A program made the translations under genes and the position numbers. From the NCBI GenBank assembly GCA_001586195.1, contig CP014609.1, positions 1,152,001 to 1,216,000 of the forward strand: 64,000 bases of DNA, given 5' to 3'. Of this stretch, positions 8,740 to 16,688 are shown one piece after another (the first letter of the stretch is position 1; every line of letters starts with the position of its first letter). This DNA comes from Solibacillus silvestris (GTDB lineage Bacteria > Bacillota > Bacilli > Bacillales_A > Planococcaceae). The notes under the pieces are model-generated. The model had not been told where the DNA came from. It saw only the letters and a program-made list of their open reading frames with translations, and searched no databases.

Positions 8740-9534
8740 ATGAACCTTGAAACAATGACGATAGAGAAGCTTGACTACGGTGTACATGTTGTAACAATTA
8801 ATAATCCGCCTGCCAATACATTAAATGCAGGAATTCAGCAGGACTTAGTGCAACTAATTGAGGAAGTCGAAAAAAATCCGGCAATCCGGGCCATTGTGTT
8901 CAAATCGGCCAACCCGAAAATCTTTATTGCAGGTGCAGACCTGGGTACAATGGGCAGCTCTGATGAAAACGTGGATTTTGCTGAAAGTTCAAAACATGTG
9001 CAGGGTATTTTCAACCGGTTGGAAGCATTGCGGGTACCAACTATTGCAGCAATTAATGGTCATGCATTAGGCGGTGGCTGTGAATTCGTGCTTGCATGCG
9101 ACTTCCGTATAATGGGTGGCGGCACAATCGGATTAACGGAAGCATCATTGGGATTATTGCCTGGTGCTGGCGGTACACAGCGTATGACGAGATTAGTAGG
9201 CGGAGCAAAAGCGCGCGAATTAATGTATTTAAGCAAACGTTTAAAAACAGAGGAAGCAGCAGCAATCGGCTTAATTACAGAAGCGGCAGCTCCGGAAGAA
9301 GTGGAAGAAAAAGCAATCGCATTTGCAACATCGCTTGCTCAAAGTGCCATTGGAGCAATCGGCCTCATTAAAAAGAGTATTTTAGCGGCGGAAGAATTGC
9401 CGTTAGAACAAGGGTTATTAGTAGAACGGGAAGCCTTCGCGAAAACATTTACTACAGGGGAAGTAAATGAAGGCATCCGCGCGTTCTTTGAAAAGCGCCC
9501 TCCAAATTTTTTGAAGCCAGTCACAAATCAATAA
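8740..9534 (+). CDS. enoyl-CoA hydratase/isomerase (crotonase family)
   Basis: A 264-residue crotonase-fold protein. The first oxyanion-hole segment is IFIAGADLGTMG. The second, NGHALGGGCEFVLACDFR, carries one catalytic glutamate, and LTEASLGLLPGAGGTQR carries the other, so both acid residues of classical enoyl-CoA hydratase are present. It would make (3S)-hydroxyacyl-CoA, complementary to the MaoC pair. It lies 12 bases after the SDR, with AAGGAGG before ATG 8740, and is followed by a terminator-like hairpin. Confidence 0.93.
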   Translation: MNLETMTIEKLDYGVHVVTINNPPANTLNAGIQQDLVQLIEEVEKNPAIRAIVFKSANPKIFIAGADLGTMGSSDENVDFAESSKHVQGIFNRLEALRVPTIAAINGHALGGGCEFVLACDFRIMGGGTIGLTEASLGLLPGAGGTQRMTRLVGGAKARELMYLSKRLKTEEAAAIGLITEAAAPEEVEEKAIAFATSLAQSAIGAIGLIKKSILAAEELPLEQGLLVEREAFAKTFTTGEVNEGIRAFFEKRPPNFLKPVTNQ

Positions 9535-9548
9535 ATGGAACATTTGGG

Positions 9549-9586
9549 GGCCGTGTTGAAAGTTCAGCTTTCAGTACGGCCTTTAA
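9549..9586 (+). terminator. terminator-like hairpin after the crotonase gene
   Basis: GGCCGTGTTGAAAG and CTTTCAGTACGGCC form a 14-pair stem (two G-U pairs) with a TTCAG loop, followed by TTTAATTT. The T-tract is short, so it may be leaky and let some transcription reach the CoA-transferase gene. Confidence 0.65.
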
Positions 9587-9611
9587 TTTAATATGGAAGG
9601 ATGAAAGATTT

Positions 9612-10721
9612 ATGCTGTTAAAAGGATTAAAAGTGCTGGATTTCTCCACATTATTGCCAGGCCCGTTTGCAACGATGATGCTGGCGGATCTTGGAGCGGA
9701 AGTTGTACATGTTACCAAACCGGTAGAAGAAGGGAAGCAATGGGGGCCGAATGATTATTTGCAGCGTTCTAAAAAGTCGCTGGCGGTCGATTTGAAGTCT
9801 CCGGAAGTAGTCAAATCACTAAAGGAGCTTTTAAAGGAGCAGAAATATGATATTGTAGTTGAGCAGTTCCGGCCTGGCGTGATGGCGCGCCTTGGTCTCG
9901 ATTATGAAACGCTTAAAGCCATCAATCCTGGCTTAATTTACTGTTCCATTACAGGCTATGGTCAAACAGGTCTATATCGTGAGCGTGGCGGGCATGATAT
10001 TAATTATATATCCTTGTCGGGAGTGCAAGGCTACTCCGGCACGAAAGAAAATGGCCCGGCAAATATAGGTTTTCAAGTGGCCGACTTGGCAGGTGGATCA
10101 ATACATGCAGTGATCGGTATTTTATCGGCTGTCATTTATCGGGATAAAACGGGGGTAGGGCAGCATCTTGATATTAGTATGACGGACTGCGCATTAACGC
10201 TAAATGCCTTGTTTGCCCATGATTATTTAGCAGAAGGAAAGCCGCTGCCACGTGAAGAGCTGATCCTAAACGGCGGCTCGTTATATGGTTATTATGAAAC
10301 GCTGGATGGTCGGTACCTTTCTGTCGGCAGTCTTGAACCGAAATTCAGACAGCAGTTATGTCAGGCAATCGGTCATCCGGATTTACTTCCATTAGCGATG
10401 AGTAATAAACCGGAAGATATTGCAAAGATGAAAGAACAGCTGCAAAGTATTTTCCTGCAAAAGACGCTTGATGAATGGCACTCTATTTTCTTCGAAGTGG
10501 ATGCTTGTGTTGAACCGGTATTGACCTTTGAAGAAACGGTTGCACACCCGCTTTTCAAGGACCGGGATATGTTTGTGGAAATAGCAAAGCCGGATGGAAC
10601 AACCCAAAAACAAATTGCATGTCCGATTAAGTCCAATCTCTTCAAAGCTTCGTATGGGACAGTCGGAGTACATGCAGGAACACATAACAATGAAATTTTA
10701 GGAAGCCTGTTAAAGAAGTAG
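9612..10721 (+). CDS. CaiB/BaiF family CoA transferase (or 2-methylacyl-CoA racemase)
   Basis: A 369-residue family III CoA-transferase-fold protein. The N-terminal LLPGPFATMMLADLGAEV and the segment RGGHDINYISLSG, carrying the active-site aspartate, are typical. At this length both formyl/succinyl-CoA transferases and alpha-methylacyl-CoA racemases are possible. The racemase reading is attractive because it would prepare 2-methyl-branched acyl-CoAs for acyl-CoA dehydrogenase. It is the last gene of the catabolic cluster, behind a possible leaky terminator. ATG 9612 follows GGAAGGATG. Confidence 0.88.
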   Translation: MLLKGLKVLDFSTLLPGPFATMMLADLGAEVVHVTKPVEEGKQWGPNDYLQRSKKSLAVDLKSPEVVKSLKELLKEQKYDIVVEQFRPGVMARLGLDYETLKAINPGLIYCSITGYGQTGLYRERGGHDINYISLSGVQGYSGTKENGPANIGFQVADLAGGSIHAVIGILSAVIYRDKTGVGQHLDISMTDCALTLNALFAHDYLAEGKPLPREELILNGGSLYGYYETLDGRYLSVGSLEPKFRQQLCQAIGHPDLLPLAMSNKPEDIAKMKEQLQSIFLQKTLDEWHSIFFEVDACVEPVLTFEETVAHPLFKDRDMFVEIAKPDGTTQKQIACPIKSNLFKASYGTVGVHAGTHNNEILGSLLKK

Positions 10722-10925
10722 GGAATGCGATACGGATGAATACATGTATAAATATGTCTCCTAAACCGCATAACACCGGAGATCTGGGAGTGCAAGTGTA
10801 AAAAATATTAATTTTTATTGCGTTCATATTAAAAATACTTAATATTTATAAGAGTAATTACTGTTCTTTTTTTGAAAAATATTTTAAGATATAAACGAAT
10901 TACAAGATTGTTGAGCAGGTGAACT

Positions 10926-11687
10926 ATGAAAAACTTAAAACTTAGTGTTTTCCTTCTAACCGTTCCACTTTTACTGGCAGGTTGTGAGAGTGTTGAGAAC
11001 AAAGAAGGCTTCTTCTATTCAACATTTGTACGTCCGATGGATTGGACACTAAACACATTTGGTGAATTATTTAACGGCAGCTATGGTTTGGCTATTATTG
11101 CTATTATTTTAATTATTCGTCTCGTACTAATGCCGTTTATGCTTAAAACTTACCGCAGTCAAGCTACAATGAAAGTGAAAATGGATTTTGTCCGCCCGCA
11201 AATGGAGGATATCCAGACACGTTTAAAAGCAGCAAAAACTCCGGAAGAAAGAATGACAGTTCAGCAGGAAATGATGTCGCTCTACAAAGAACATAATATT
11301 AATCCGTTAAATATGGGCTGCCTGCCAGCGCTTATACAAATGCCGATTATTATGGGCTTATACTATGCGATTTTATATTCAGCTGAAATTAAAACACATT
11401 CATTCCTATGGTTTGACCTTGGCTCTACGGATATTTGGATGACTGCAATCGCAGGTGTCGTATATTTTGTACAAGCGAAAGTCTCGCTTCAAACCGTACC
11501 AGAAGCTCAGAAGAATCAAATGAAACTGATGATTTACGTATCGCCGATTATGATTGTCATTATTTCATTGTCTTCGATGGCTGCACTCCCACTGTACTGG
11601 GCAGTCGGAGGGTTATTCTTAATTGTCCAAACTTATATTGGACGCAAATTTTTCTCAAGCATCCCTGAAACTAAGGGAAATGAATAA
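10926..11687 (+). CDS. yidC: YidC/Oxa1 membrane protein insertase, lipoprotein-type paralogue
   Basis: A 253-residue YidC/OxaA-family insertase. It starts with a lipoprotein signal ending in LLLAGC (lipidated Cys about residue 19). After a short region come membrane segments around residues 50-70, 130-150, 170-190 and 205-235; PLNMGCLPALIQMPIIMGLY is typical of the conserved core. The gene is alone, not beside rnpA and rpmH, so it is probably the second paralogue (YqjG/YidC2-like) rather than SpoIIIJ. The charged C-terminal tail is short. ATG 10926 follows CAGGTG, and a terminator follows. Confidence 0.92.
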   Translation: MKNLKLSVFLLTVPLLLAGCESVENKEGFFYSTFVRPMDWTLNTFGELFNGSYGLAIIAIILIIRLVLMPFMLKTYRSQATMKVKMDFVRPQMEDIQTRLKAAKTPEERMTVQQEMMSLYKEHNINPLNMGCLPALIQMPIIMGLYYAILYSAEIKTHSFLWFDLGSTDIWMTAIAGVVYFVQAKVSLQTVPEAQKNQMKLMIYVSPIMIVIISLSSMAALPLYWAVGGLFLIVQTYIGRKFFSSIPETKGNE

Positions 11688-11723
11688 ATATAAGTTATGC
11701 CGCTGCTAAAGGCTTACTGAACT

Positions 11724-11758
11724 AAAACTACTGAGACAATGATTTCAGTAGTTTTTTT
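11724..11758 (+). terminator. rho-independent terminator after yidC
   Basis: AAAACTACTGA and TCAGTAGTTTT form a perfect 11-bp stem with a 10-base loop, followed by a T-run. Confidence 0.9.
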
Positions 11759-11786
11759 ATGCGTTGCGATCAGAGTGAATTTATTA

Positions 11787-11960
11787 TCTAATAAACTTGA
11801 GTATTGTTCTAATATATTTTAAAATCTTCTAATAAAAAACTTATTTTCTAATATAGTTGTCAGTTGTTCAAATAAGTGGTCAAGATTGTCGAATAAAGCG
11901 TCCGGTTGTTCTAATATGTCATAAGCATCTTCTAATAAACGTGTCAACTGTTCCAATAAA
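11787..11960. repeat. 21-bp periodic degenerate repeat (TCTAATAAA core)
   Basis: The motif T-C-T-A-A-T-A recurs at 11787, 11808, 11828, 11847, 11868 (TCAAATA), 11889 (TCGAATA), 11910, 11931 and 11952 (TCCAATA), so spacings are 21, 20, 19, 21, 21, 21, 21, 21. On the minus strand the core reads TTATTAGAA (Leu-Leu-Glu), and a 63-codon open stretch (12010 to 11819) shows heptads such as LLEQLTR, LLEDAYD, ILEQPDA, LFDNLDH, LFEQLTT. The 19/20-base spacings break the frame at the distal end. It could be a decayed coiled-coil gene or a non-coding repeat. No convincing ribosome site is seen. Confidence 0.6.
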
Positions 11961-12122
11961 GGTAATTCCAGATATTTGAAAGCCCCCTTAGTAACTGAAA
12001 AACTTAGCATACTGCCTATATTTCCGGTAATTTTCTAAAATATAGTCGCAATTGACTAATATCCACCTCAGATTATCTAATAACAACGATTATTTAGTAA
12101 TTAAATTTGCATACAATTTATA

Positions 12123-12152
12123 TTGACATTGATTATCCTTAATGGATATAAT
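12123..12152 (+). promoter_or_regulatory. promoter of the argS T-box leader
   Basis: TTGACA at 12123-12128 and TATAAT at 12147-12152 with 18 bases between, both perfect consensus boxes. The predicted RNA start near 12159 is just before the T-box leader. Confidence 0.75.
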
Positions 12153-12158
12153 TCAGTA

Positions 12159-12400
12159 AATTTAAATTCGATGAAAAAGACAGTAATTTACAATTTTTTT
12201 GGTAAGCGAGCTGGGGATTGGTGAGAGCCTGGTGCAAAATATGTAAATGAAGCGCACTTTGGAGAAGCAGTCTGAACATAAGTAGGACCTGCCGGGGAGT
12301 CACCTCGTTATTAATGGAAAGTGGTCACAATTTGTGGCAACTAGAGTGGTACCACGGGAATTTGAAGCTCTCGTCTCTATTTTTGAGACGGGGGCTTTTT
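12159..12400 (+). promoter_or_regulatory. T-box riboswitch, arginine-type, upstream of argS
   Basis: The leader carries the T-box sequence AGAGTGGTACCACGGG at 12343-12358. A terminator follows (AGCTCTCGTCTC at 12366-12377 pairing with GAGACGGGGGCT at 12385-12396, then TTTTT), competing with the antiterminator as in all T-boxes. Within stem I, GAAGCGCACTTTGG contains a CGC triplet at 12253-12255 followed by A, the expected specifier for tRNA-Arg. Uncharged tRNA-Arg should therefore switch on argS. The specifier choice is inferred from position and the downstream gene. Confidence 0.9.
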
Positions 12401-12418
12401 ATATTGGGAGGAGATAAT

Positions 12419-14098
12419 ATGTATAAAAAAATTGCATCAATTATTCAAGATGCTTTGCCGCACAAATTAATAACAAATACCGAAATTGAACAACTATTAG
12501 AAAGGCCAAAGTATCAGCATTTAGGGGATATAGCTTTCCCATGCTTTACGCTTGCCAAATCATTTAAGAAAGCCCCAGATATTATCGCTATAGAAATAGG
12601 CAACAATATTAAAAGTGATTTTATTCAGGAAGTTCATGTTGTTGGAGGCTATATAAATTTATTTTTAAATAAGTTACAGGTGACAAGAGACGTCATGGCC
12701 AAAATTATGATCGCTCATGAATTATATGGACAACAAGAAATACAGCAGAAGAATATCGTGATTGATTTTTCATCACCGAATATTGCAAAGCCATTCTCAA
12801 TGGGGCATCTTCGTTCTACGGTCATTGGAAATGCTCTTGCAAATATTGCAGAAAAGAACGGATACAATGTCATTCGGGTAAATCATCTTGGCGACTGGGG
12901 TACCCAATTCGGTAAACTGCTTGTGGCATTCCAATTGTGGGGAGAAAAAGAACGTGTTCAACAATCACCTATTGAAGAACTTTTGAAGCTATACGTGAAG
13001 TTCCATGATGAGGCAGAAACAAATAAATCCTTAAATGAGGAAGCAAGATCGGCATTTAAAGCGCTCGAAGATAATGATCCGCAGGCAATGGCATTATGGA
13101 CCTGGTTTAAAAGTGCCTCACTACAAGAATTTAAGCAAATTTACGAGCAGCTTCATATTCAGTTTGATACGTATGAAGGGGAAGCTTTTTATAATGAAAA
13201 AATGCAGTCTGTTGTTGATGAATTAAAAAAGAAGCAATTACTCACAGAGTCGGATGGTGCGAATGTTGTTGAGCTTGAAGATATGCCACCTTGTTTAATA
13301 ACAAAACAGGATGGTGCAACATTATATGCTACCCGTGATTTAGCCGCAGCTTTTTATAGACAGGCGCAATATGAACCATCCCAAGTTTTCTATGTGGTAG
13401 GGAATGAGCAAACACTGCATTTCAAACAAGTATTTCAAGTTATCTCAAAAATGGGCTATCCATGGTCGGGAAATCTGAAACATGTACCATTTGGAATGAT
13501 GTTGAAAGATGGGAAAAAGATGTCCACACGTAAAGGCAGAGTCATTTTATTGAAGGATGTATTAAAAGAAGCAGTGGAAACAGCGTCGAGAAATATAGAG
13601 GAAAAAAATCCGACGTTAAATAATAAACAGAATGTTGCTGACCAAGTAGGGATTGGCGCGGTAATATTTAATGATTTAAAGAACTTCCGCTTAAACGATA
13701 TTGAATTTTCATTACCTCAAATGTTGAATTTTGAAGGTGAAACAGGTCCTTATGTACAATACACGCACGCCCGGATCCATTCCATTTTAGAAAAAGCAAA
13801 GTATACATCAAGTAATGAAGTAACGGTGATGGAATTAGAGAATTCAGCTTGGGAGGTTATTAAGCTGCTGCAACAATATCCTCAAGTAATTACAGATAGT
13901 TTCGAACAAGTAGATCCTTCCTTAATTGCGAAATATGTATTGCAATTAGCGCGGATATTCAATAAATATTATGCAAATACAAAGATTTTAGTGGAAGATG
14001 AACAGCTAGAAAGTCGTTTACAGTTATGTTTTGCAGTAGCAACCGTTTTAAAGGATGGTTTGAAGTTACTGGGAATAAAATCACCGGAAAGTATGTAA
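12419..14098 (+). CDS. argS: arginyl-tRNA synthetase, T-box regulated
   Basis: A 559-residue class I arginyl-tRNA synthetase, about the usual Bacillus length. The HIGH-type motif appears as FSMGHLRST (about residue 133) and the KMSKS-type loop as KKMSTRKGR (about 364). N-terminal ArgRS additional-domain residues and the C-terminal DALR anticodon-binding domain (YVQYTHARIHSIL onward) are present. The start is ATG 12419 after GGGAGGAG; an in-frame upstream start at 12314 would lie inside the T-box structure. Because it stands alone under a T-box, it may be a second, stress-inducible copy, but the rest of the genome is not visible. Confidence 0.95.
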   Translation: MYKKIASIIQDALPHKLITNTEIEQLLERPKYQHLGDIAFPCFTLAKSFKKAPDIIAIEIGNNIKSDFIQEVHVVGGYINLFLNKLQVTRDVMAKIMIAHELYGQQEIQQKNIVIDFSSPNIAKPFSMGHLRSTVIGNALANIAEKNGYNVIRVNHLGDWGTQFGKLLVAFQLWGEKERVQQSPIEELLKLYVKFHDEAETNKSLNEEARSAFKALEDNDPQAMALWTWFKSASLQEFKQIYEQLHIQFDTYEGEAFYNEKMQSVVDELKKKQLLTESDGANVVELEDMPPCLITKQDGATLYATRDLAAAFYRQAQYEPSQVFYVVGNEQTLHFKQVFQVISKMGYPWSGNLKHVPFGMMLKDGKKMSTRKGRVILLKDVLKEAVETASRNIEEKNPTLNNKQNVADQVGIGAVIFNDLKNFRLNDIEFSLPQMLNFEGETGPYVQYTHARIHSILEKAKYTSSNEVTVMELENSAWEVIKLLQQYPQVITDSFEQVDPSLIAKYVLQLARIFNKYYANTKILVEDEQLESRLQLCFAVATVLKDGLKLLGIKSPESM

Positions 14099-14248
14099 AG
14101 AATTAAATTTTCTTTGAACGATTTAAAAGTCAACAACAGTATTTAATCGATATTTAAATATAAAGATAAAAATATTAAATACTCATTGTATCCCCAGACC
14201 AACTATGCGAAAATTTATTAGAATATTGGAAAAATAAGGGGTGGGACT

Positions 14249-15100
14249 ATGTGGGAACAGCAGCTAATTGAAACGAAGCGTGGAATTTTCGAAGTTTTTT
14301 CAAAAGGCGAAGGGAATCCGGTCTGTGTAACGCATTTATACAGTGAATTTAACGAAAACGGGAATCGCTTTGCGGAAATGTTTGTCCCGTATTATAAAGT
14401 GCATTTAGTGAACTTACGTGGCTGTGGAAAATCAACGGATGATGTGTCTGTTTTTAATTATGGCATGCACGATAGCGTAGAGGATCTGGAGGCAATACGT
14501 TTAGCATTAGGTTTTGATATATGGGGATTTGCCGGACATTCAACAGGCGGGATGCTGGCATTAAACTATGCTATTTTGCATCCTGAAAGTGTAGAATTTC
14601 TCGTAGCTGGCGGTCTTTGTGCTTCTGCAGAATATATGCATCATCCCGCAAGTATTTACTGCAAGGAAAATCCGAACAATAAAAGAATTCTTGAGATTTT
14701 AGCGATGCTTCGAGATCCATCTTCAACGGTCGAACAAAGAAGAGCGGGTTCTAAAGAATGGGCGCTTATGTCGCTATACAAAGAACAAAACTATGACAAT
14801 ATGATAAGTCGTCCGAACAGCGGAAAAACAGTTTCGAAAAGACTGGATTATTTTTCATATAAAGAGCTGCCCAACTTCGATTTGCGACCACAATTACCTG
14901 CTGTGAAAACAAGAGCTTATATATACGGCGGTTTATACGATGCGCAATGTCCATATGAATTTGCAGTGGAAGCAGCGGATTTACTGGCGAATGCGACATT
15001 GACGACATTTGCAGAGAGTAACCACCACCCGGTTATTGAAGAAGAAAAAAAGTTCTCGGAATTTGTGCGCAACCTATCTCAACTGCAATCCATCCGATAG
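14249..15100 (+). CDS. alpha/beta hydrolase (proline iminopeptidase-like)
   Basis: A 283-residue alpha/beta-hydrolase. The oxyanion region VNLRGCGKSTDD, the nucleophile elbow GFAGHSTGGMLAL (Ser about residue 98) and the C-terminal histidine in FAESNHHPVIEE are visible, and the aspartate is probably in YIYGGLYDAQCPYE. The RGCGKS pattern resembles proline iminopeptidases and related hydrolases. It starts with ATG 14249 behind GGGGTGGG, and the next gene follows after 21 bases. The substrate is unknown. Confidence 0.85.
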   Translation: MWEQQLIETKRGIFEVFSKGEGNPVCVTHLYSEFNENGNRFAEMFVPYYKVHLVNLRGCGKSTDDVSVFNYGMHDSVEDLEAIRLALGFDIWGFAGHSTGGMLALNYAILHPESVEFLVAGGLCASAEYMHHPASIYCKENPNNKRILEILAMLRDPSSTVEQRRAGSKEWALMSLYKEQNYDNMISRPNSGKTVSKRLDYFSYKELPNFDLRPQLPAVKTRAYIYGGLYDAQCPYEFAVEAADLLANATLTTFAESNHHPVIEEEKKFSEFVRNLSQLQSIR

Positions 15101-15121
15101 TGAATATAGGAGTCATGCTAT

Positions 15122-15889
15122 ATGTATACAAAGAACGAAAGAGAAAATTATTTTCAAAATGTAGTATCTAAGATTAAAGGAATCCAGGATGTGGAAGGCA
15201 TTATCCAGTTAGGCTCTGGAACTATTGGCTACAGTGATCGATACTCTGATATTGATTTAATGATAGCAACGACAGAACAGGTAAGTTTGGCAAAAGATTT
15301 CATTAAAGCTGAGCTACAAAGGATGGGTGCTTTTTATATAAAGGAAGGAAAGTTCAGCGATGAGATTTTTTTACTTATACCTTTCTTTGAAAATGGACTA
15401 GAAATGAATTTATCTGTATTATCAACCACTCATCTGAATGTAAAATCCCCTTTATGGAAACTTGTTTTTGATCGTAATGGTGGAGTTCAGTCAAAAATGA
15501 TTGAAGAAAATGAAAATTTTTTAAAGCAAGATCAGCCTTATATGAAAAAGTTCAATATTACATTTGAATATGCCTATCATTTGAGAAAGTTGCGTATTGA
15601 AGTTCGACGCGGGAATTTAATATATGCGATGAAGATGCTTGAAGTATTGCGGGAGTTGACGTTAACAGTCCAAATATTAAATGAACAAAAAAAGCTTCAT
15701 CAATTTAAAGCCTACCATACATTAGAAAACGATTTTGTAACACAATTAATGGGTAGTTATCCGACATTAGTAGGCACTACAGCGATTGAGCAGGCTGCTT
15801 ATACAGTAACCGAACTTTTTAAAAGTACAGTAATGAAAAATGCAATGTTCGATTATGACGAACAATTATTTGAAATTGCTGAGATTTGA
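15122..15889 (+). CDS. nucleotidyltransferase-fold protein
   Basis: A 255-residue protein with the minimal nucleotidyltransferase signature LGSGTIGYSDRYSDIDLMIA near residue 22: G-S followed by S-D-I-D, the two metal-binding aspartates. A helical C-terminal half follows, as in the aminoglycoside adenylyltransferase/lincosamide nucleotidyltransferase superfamily. No resistance class can be assigned. It sits between an alpha/beta hydrolase and a GNAT acetyltransferase, with gaps of about 21 bases, so the three are probably co-transcribed. Confidence 0.78.
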   Translation: MYTKNERENYFQNVVSKIKGIQDVEGIIQLGSGTIGYSDRYSDIDLMIATTEQVSLAKDFIKAELQRMGAFYIKEGKFSDEIFLLIPFFENGLEMNLSVLSTTHLNVKSPLWKLVFDRNGGVQSKMIEENENFLKQDQPYMKKFNITFEYAYHLRKLRIEVRRGNLIYAMKMLEVLRELTLTVQILNEQKKLHQFKAYHTLENDFVTQLMGSYPTLVGTTAIEQAAYTVTELFKSTVMKNAMFDYDEQLFEIAEI

Positions 15890-15910
15890 CCAAGTGAAAA
15901 GGAGAAATTT

Positions 15911-16489
15911 ATGGAAGAAATAATAGTAGAAAACGACATCGTCAAATTAAGACCGGTCCAAATGAGCGATATTGAAGCTATTGCAAATGCTGCGAATGAC
16001 GAGCGGATTTGGGAGCATATGTCGGTAACATTGCTTACGCAGGAAGCAGTTGAGAATTATATCGAAAATGCGATTAAAGAAAGAGAAAAAGGCATTTCGT
16101 ATATGTTTGCGGTGATCGAGAAAAAAACGGATAACATTGTAGGCTGTACATCTTTTCTTGATATTTCATTTCCCCATAAACGGCTGGAAATAGGGGCTAC
16201 GTGGTATAACCCGACTGTTTGGCGTTCAGCGATTAATACAAATTGTAAGTTTTTATTATTCCAATACTGTTTTGAAGTACTTAATTTAAATCGTATTCAA
16301 ATTAAAACAGGGCACGAAAATTACCGTTCACAAAAAGCCATTGAACGCATTGGTGCAGTAAAAGAAGGCGTTTTACGCAATCATATGATTCGAAAAGAAG
16401 GAACAATTCGTCATACCATTATGTATAGTGTCATTGTGGAAGATTGGGAAAAACTAAAAACCAGGTTCATTGAGGCTTTGTTAAAATAA
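15911..16489 (+). CDS. GNAT-family N-acetyltransferase (RimJ/RimL type)
   Basis: A 192-residue GCN5-related acetyltransferase. The order LRPVQMSDIEAIANAAND, IVGCTSFLDISF, LEIGATWYNPTVWRSAINT and LNRIQIKTGHENYRSQKAIE follows the RimJ/RimL-like motifs A and B; the ENYRSQKAIERIGA stretch is the acetyl-CoA pocket helix. It may acetylate a protein N-terminus or a small amine. ATG 15911 follows AAAAGGAGA, 21 bases after the nucleotidyltransferase gene. Confidence 0.87.
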   Translation: MEEIIVENDIVKLRPVQMSDIEAIANAANDERIWEHMSVTLLTQEAVENYIENAIKEREKGISYMFAVIEKKTDNIVGCTSFLDISFPHKRLEIGATWYNPTVWRSAINTNCKFLLFQYCFEVLNLNRIQIKTGHENYRSQKAIERIGAVKEGVLRNHMIRKEGTIRHTIMYSVIVEDWEKLKTRFIEALLK

Positions 16490-16688
16490 ATTTGAAGGTT
16501 AGTTAATGGCAATGATAAGTATTTATAAGAAAATCACATTTTTTCGAGCCTTTTAACACGAATTGTATGGAATAAACGAACATTATCGTGTCATATCACA
16601 AATTTTCATATACAATGAAAGAGGTTAATCTTTAATAGGAATACTCATTACCTATTAAATATAGATATATTCGGTGTAGGTGAAAAAT

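Noticed and set aside
11819-12010. 63-codon minus-strand ORF as a certain gene
   Set aside because: Reported as a repeat instead: frame broken by 19/20-base spacings and no clear ribosome site.
12314-12418. Upstream extension of argS
   Set aside because: In-frame but inside the T-box antiterminator and terminator; ATG 12419 has a proper ribosome site.
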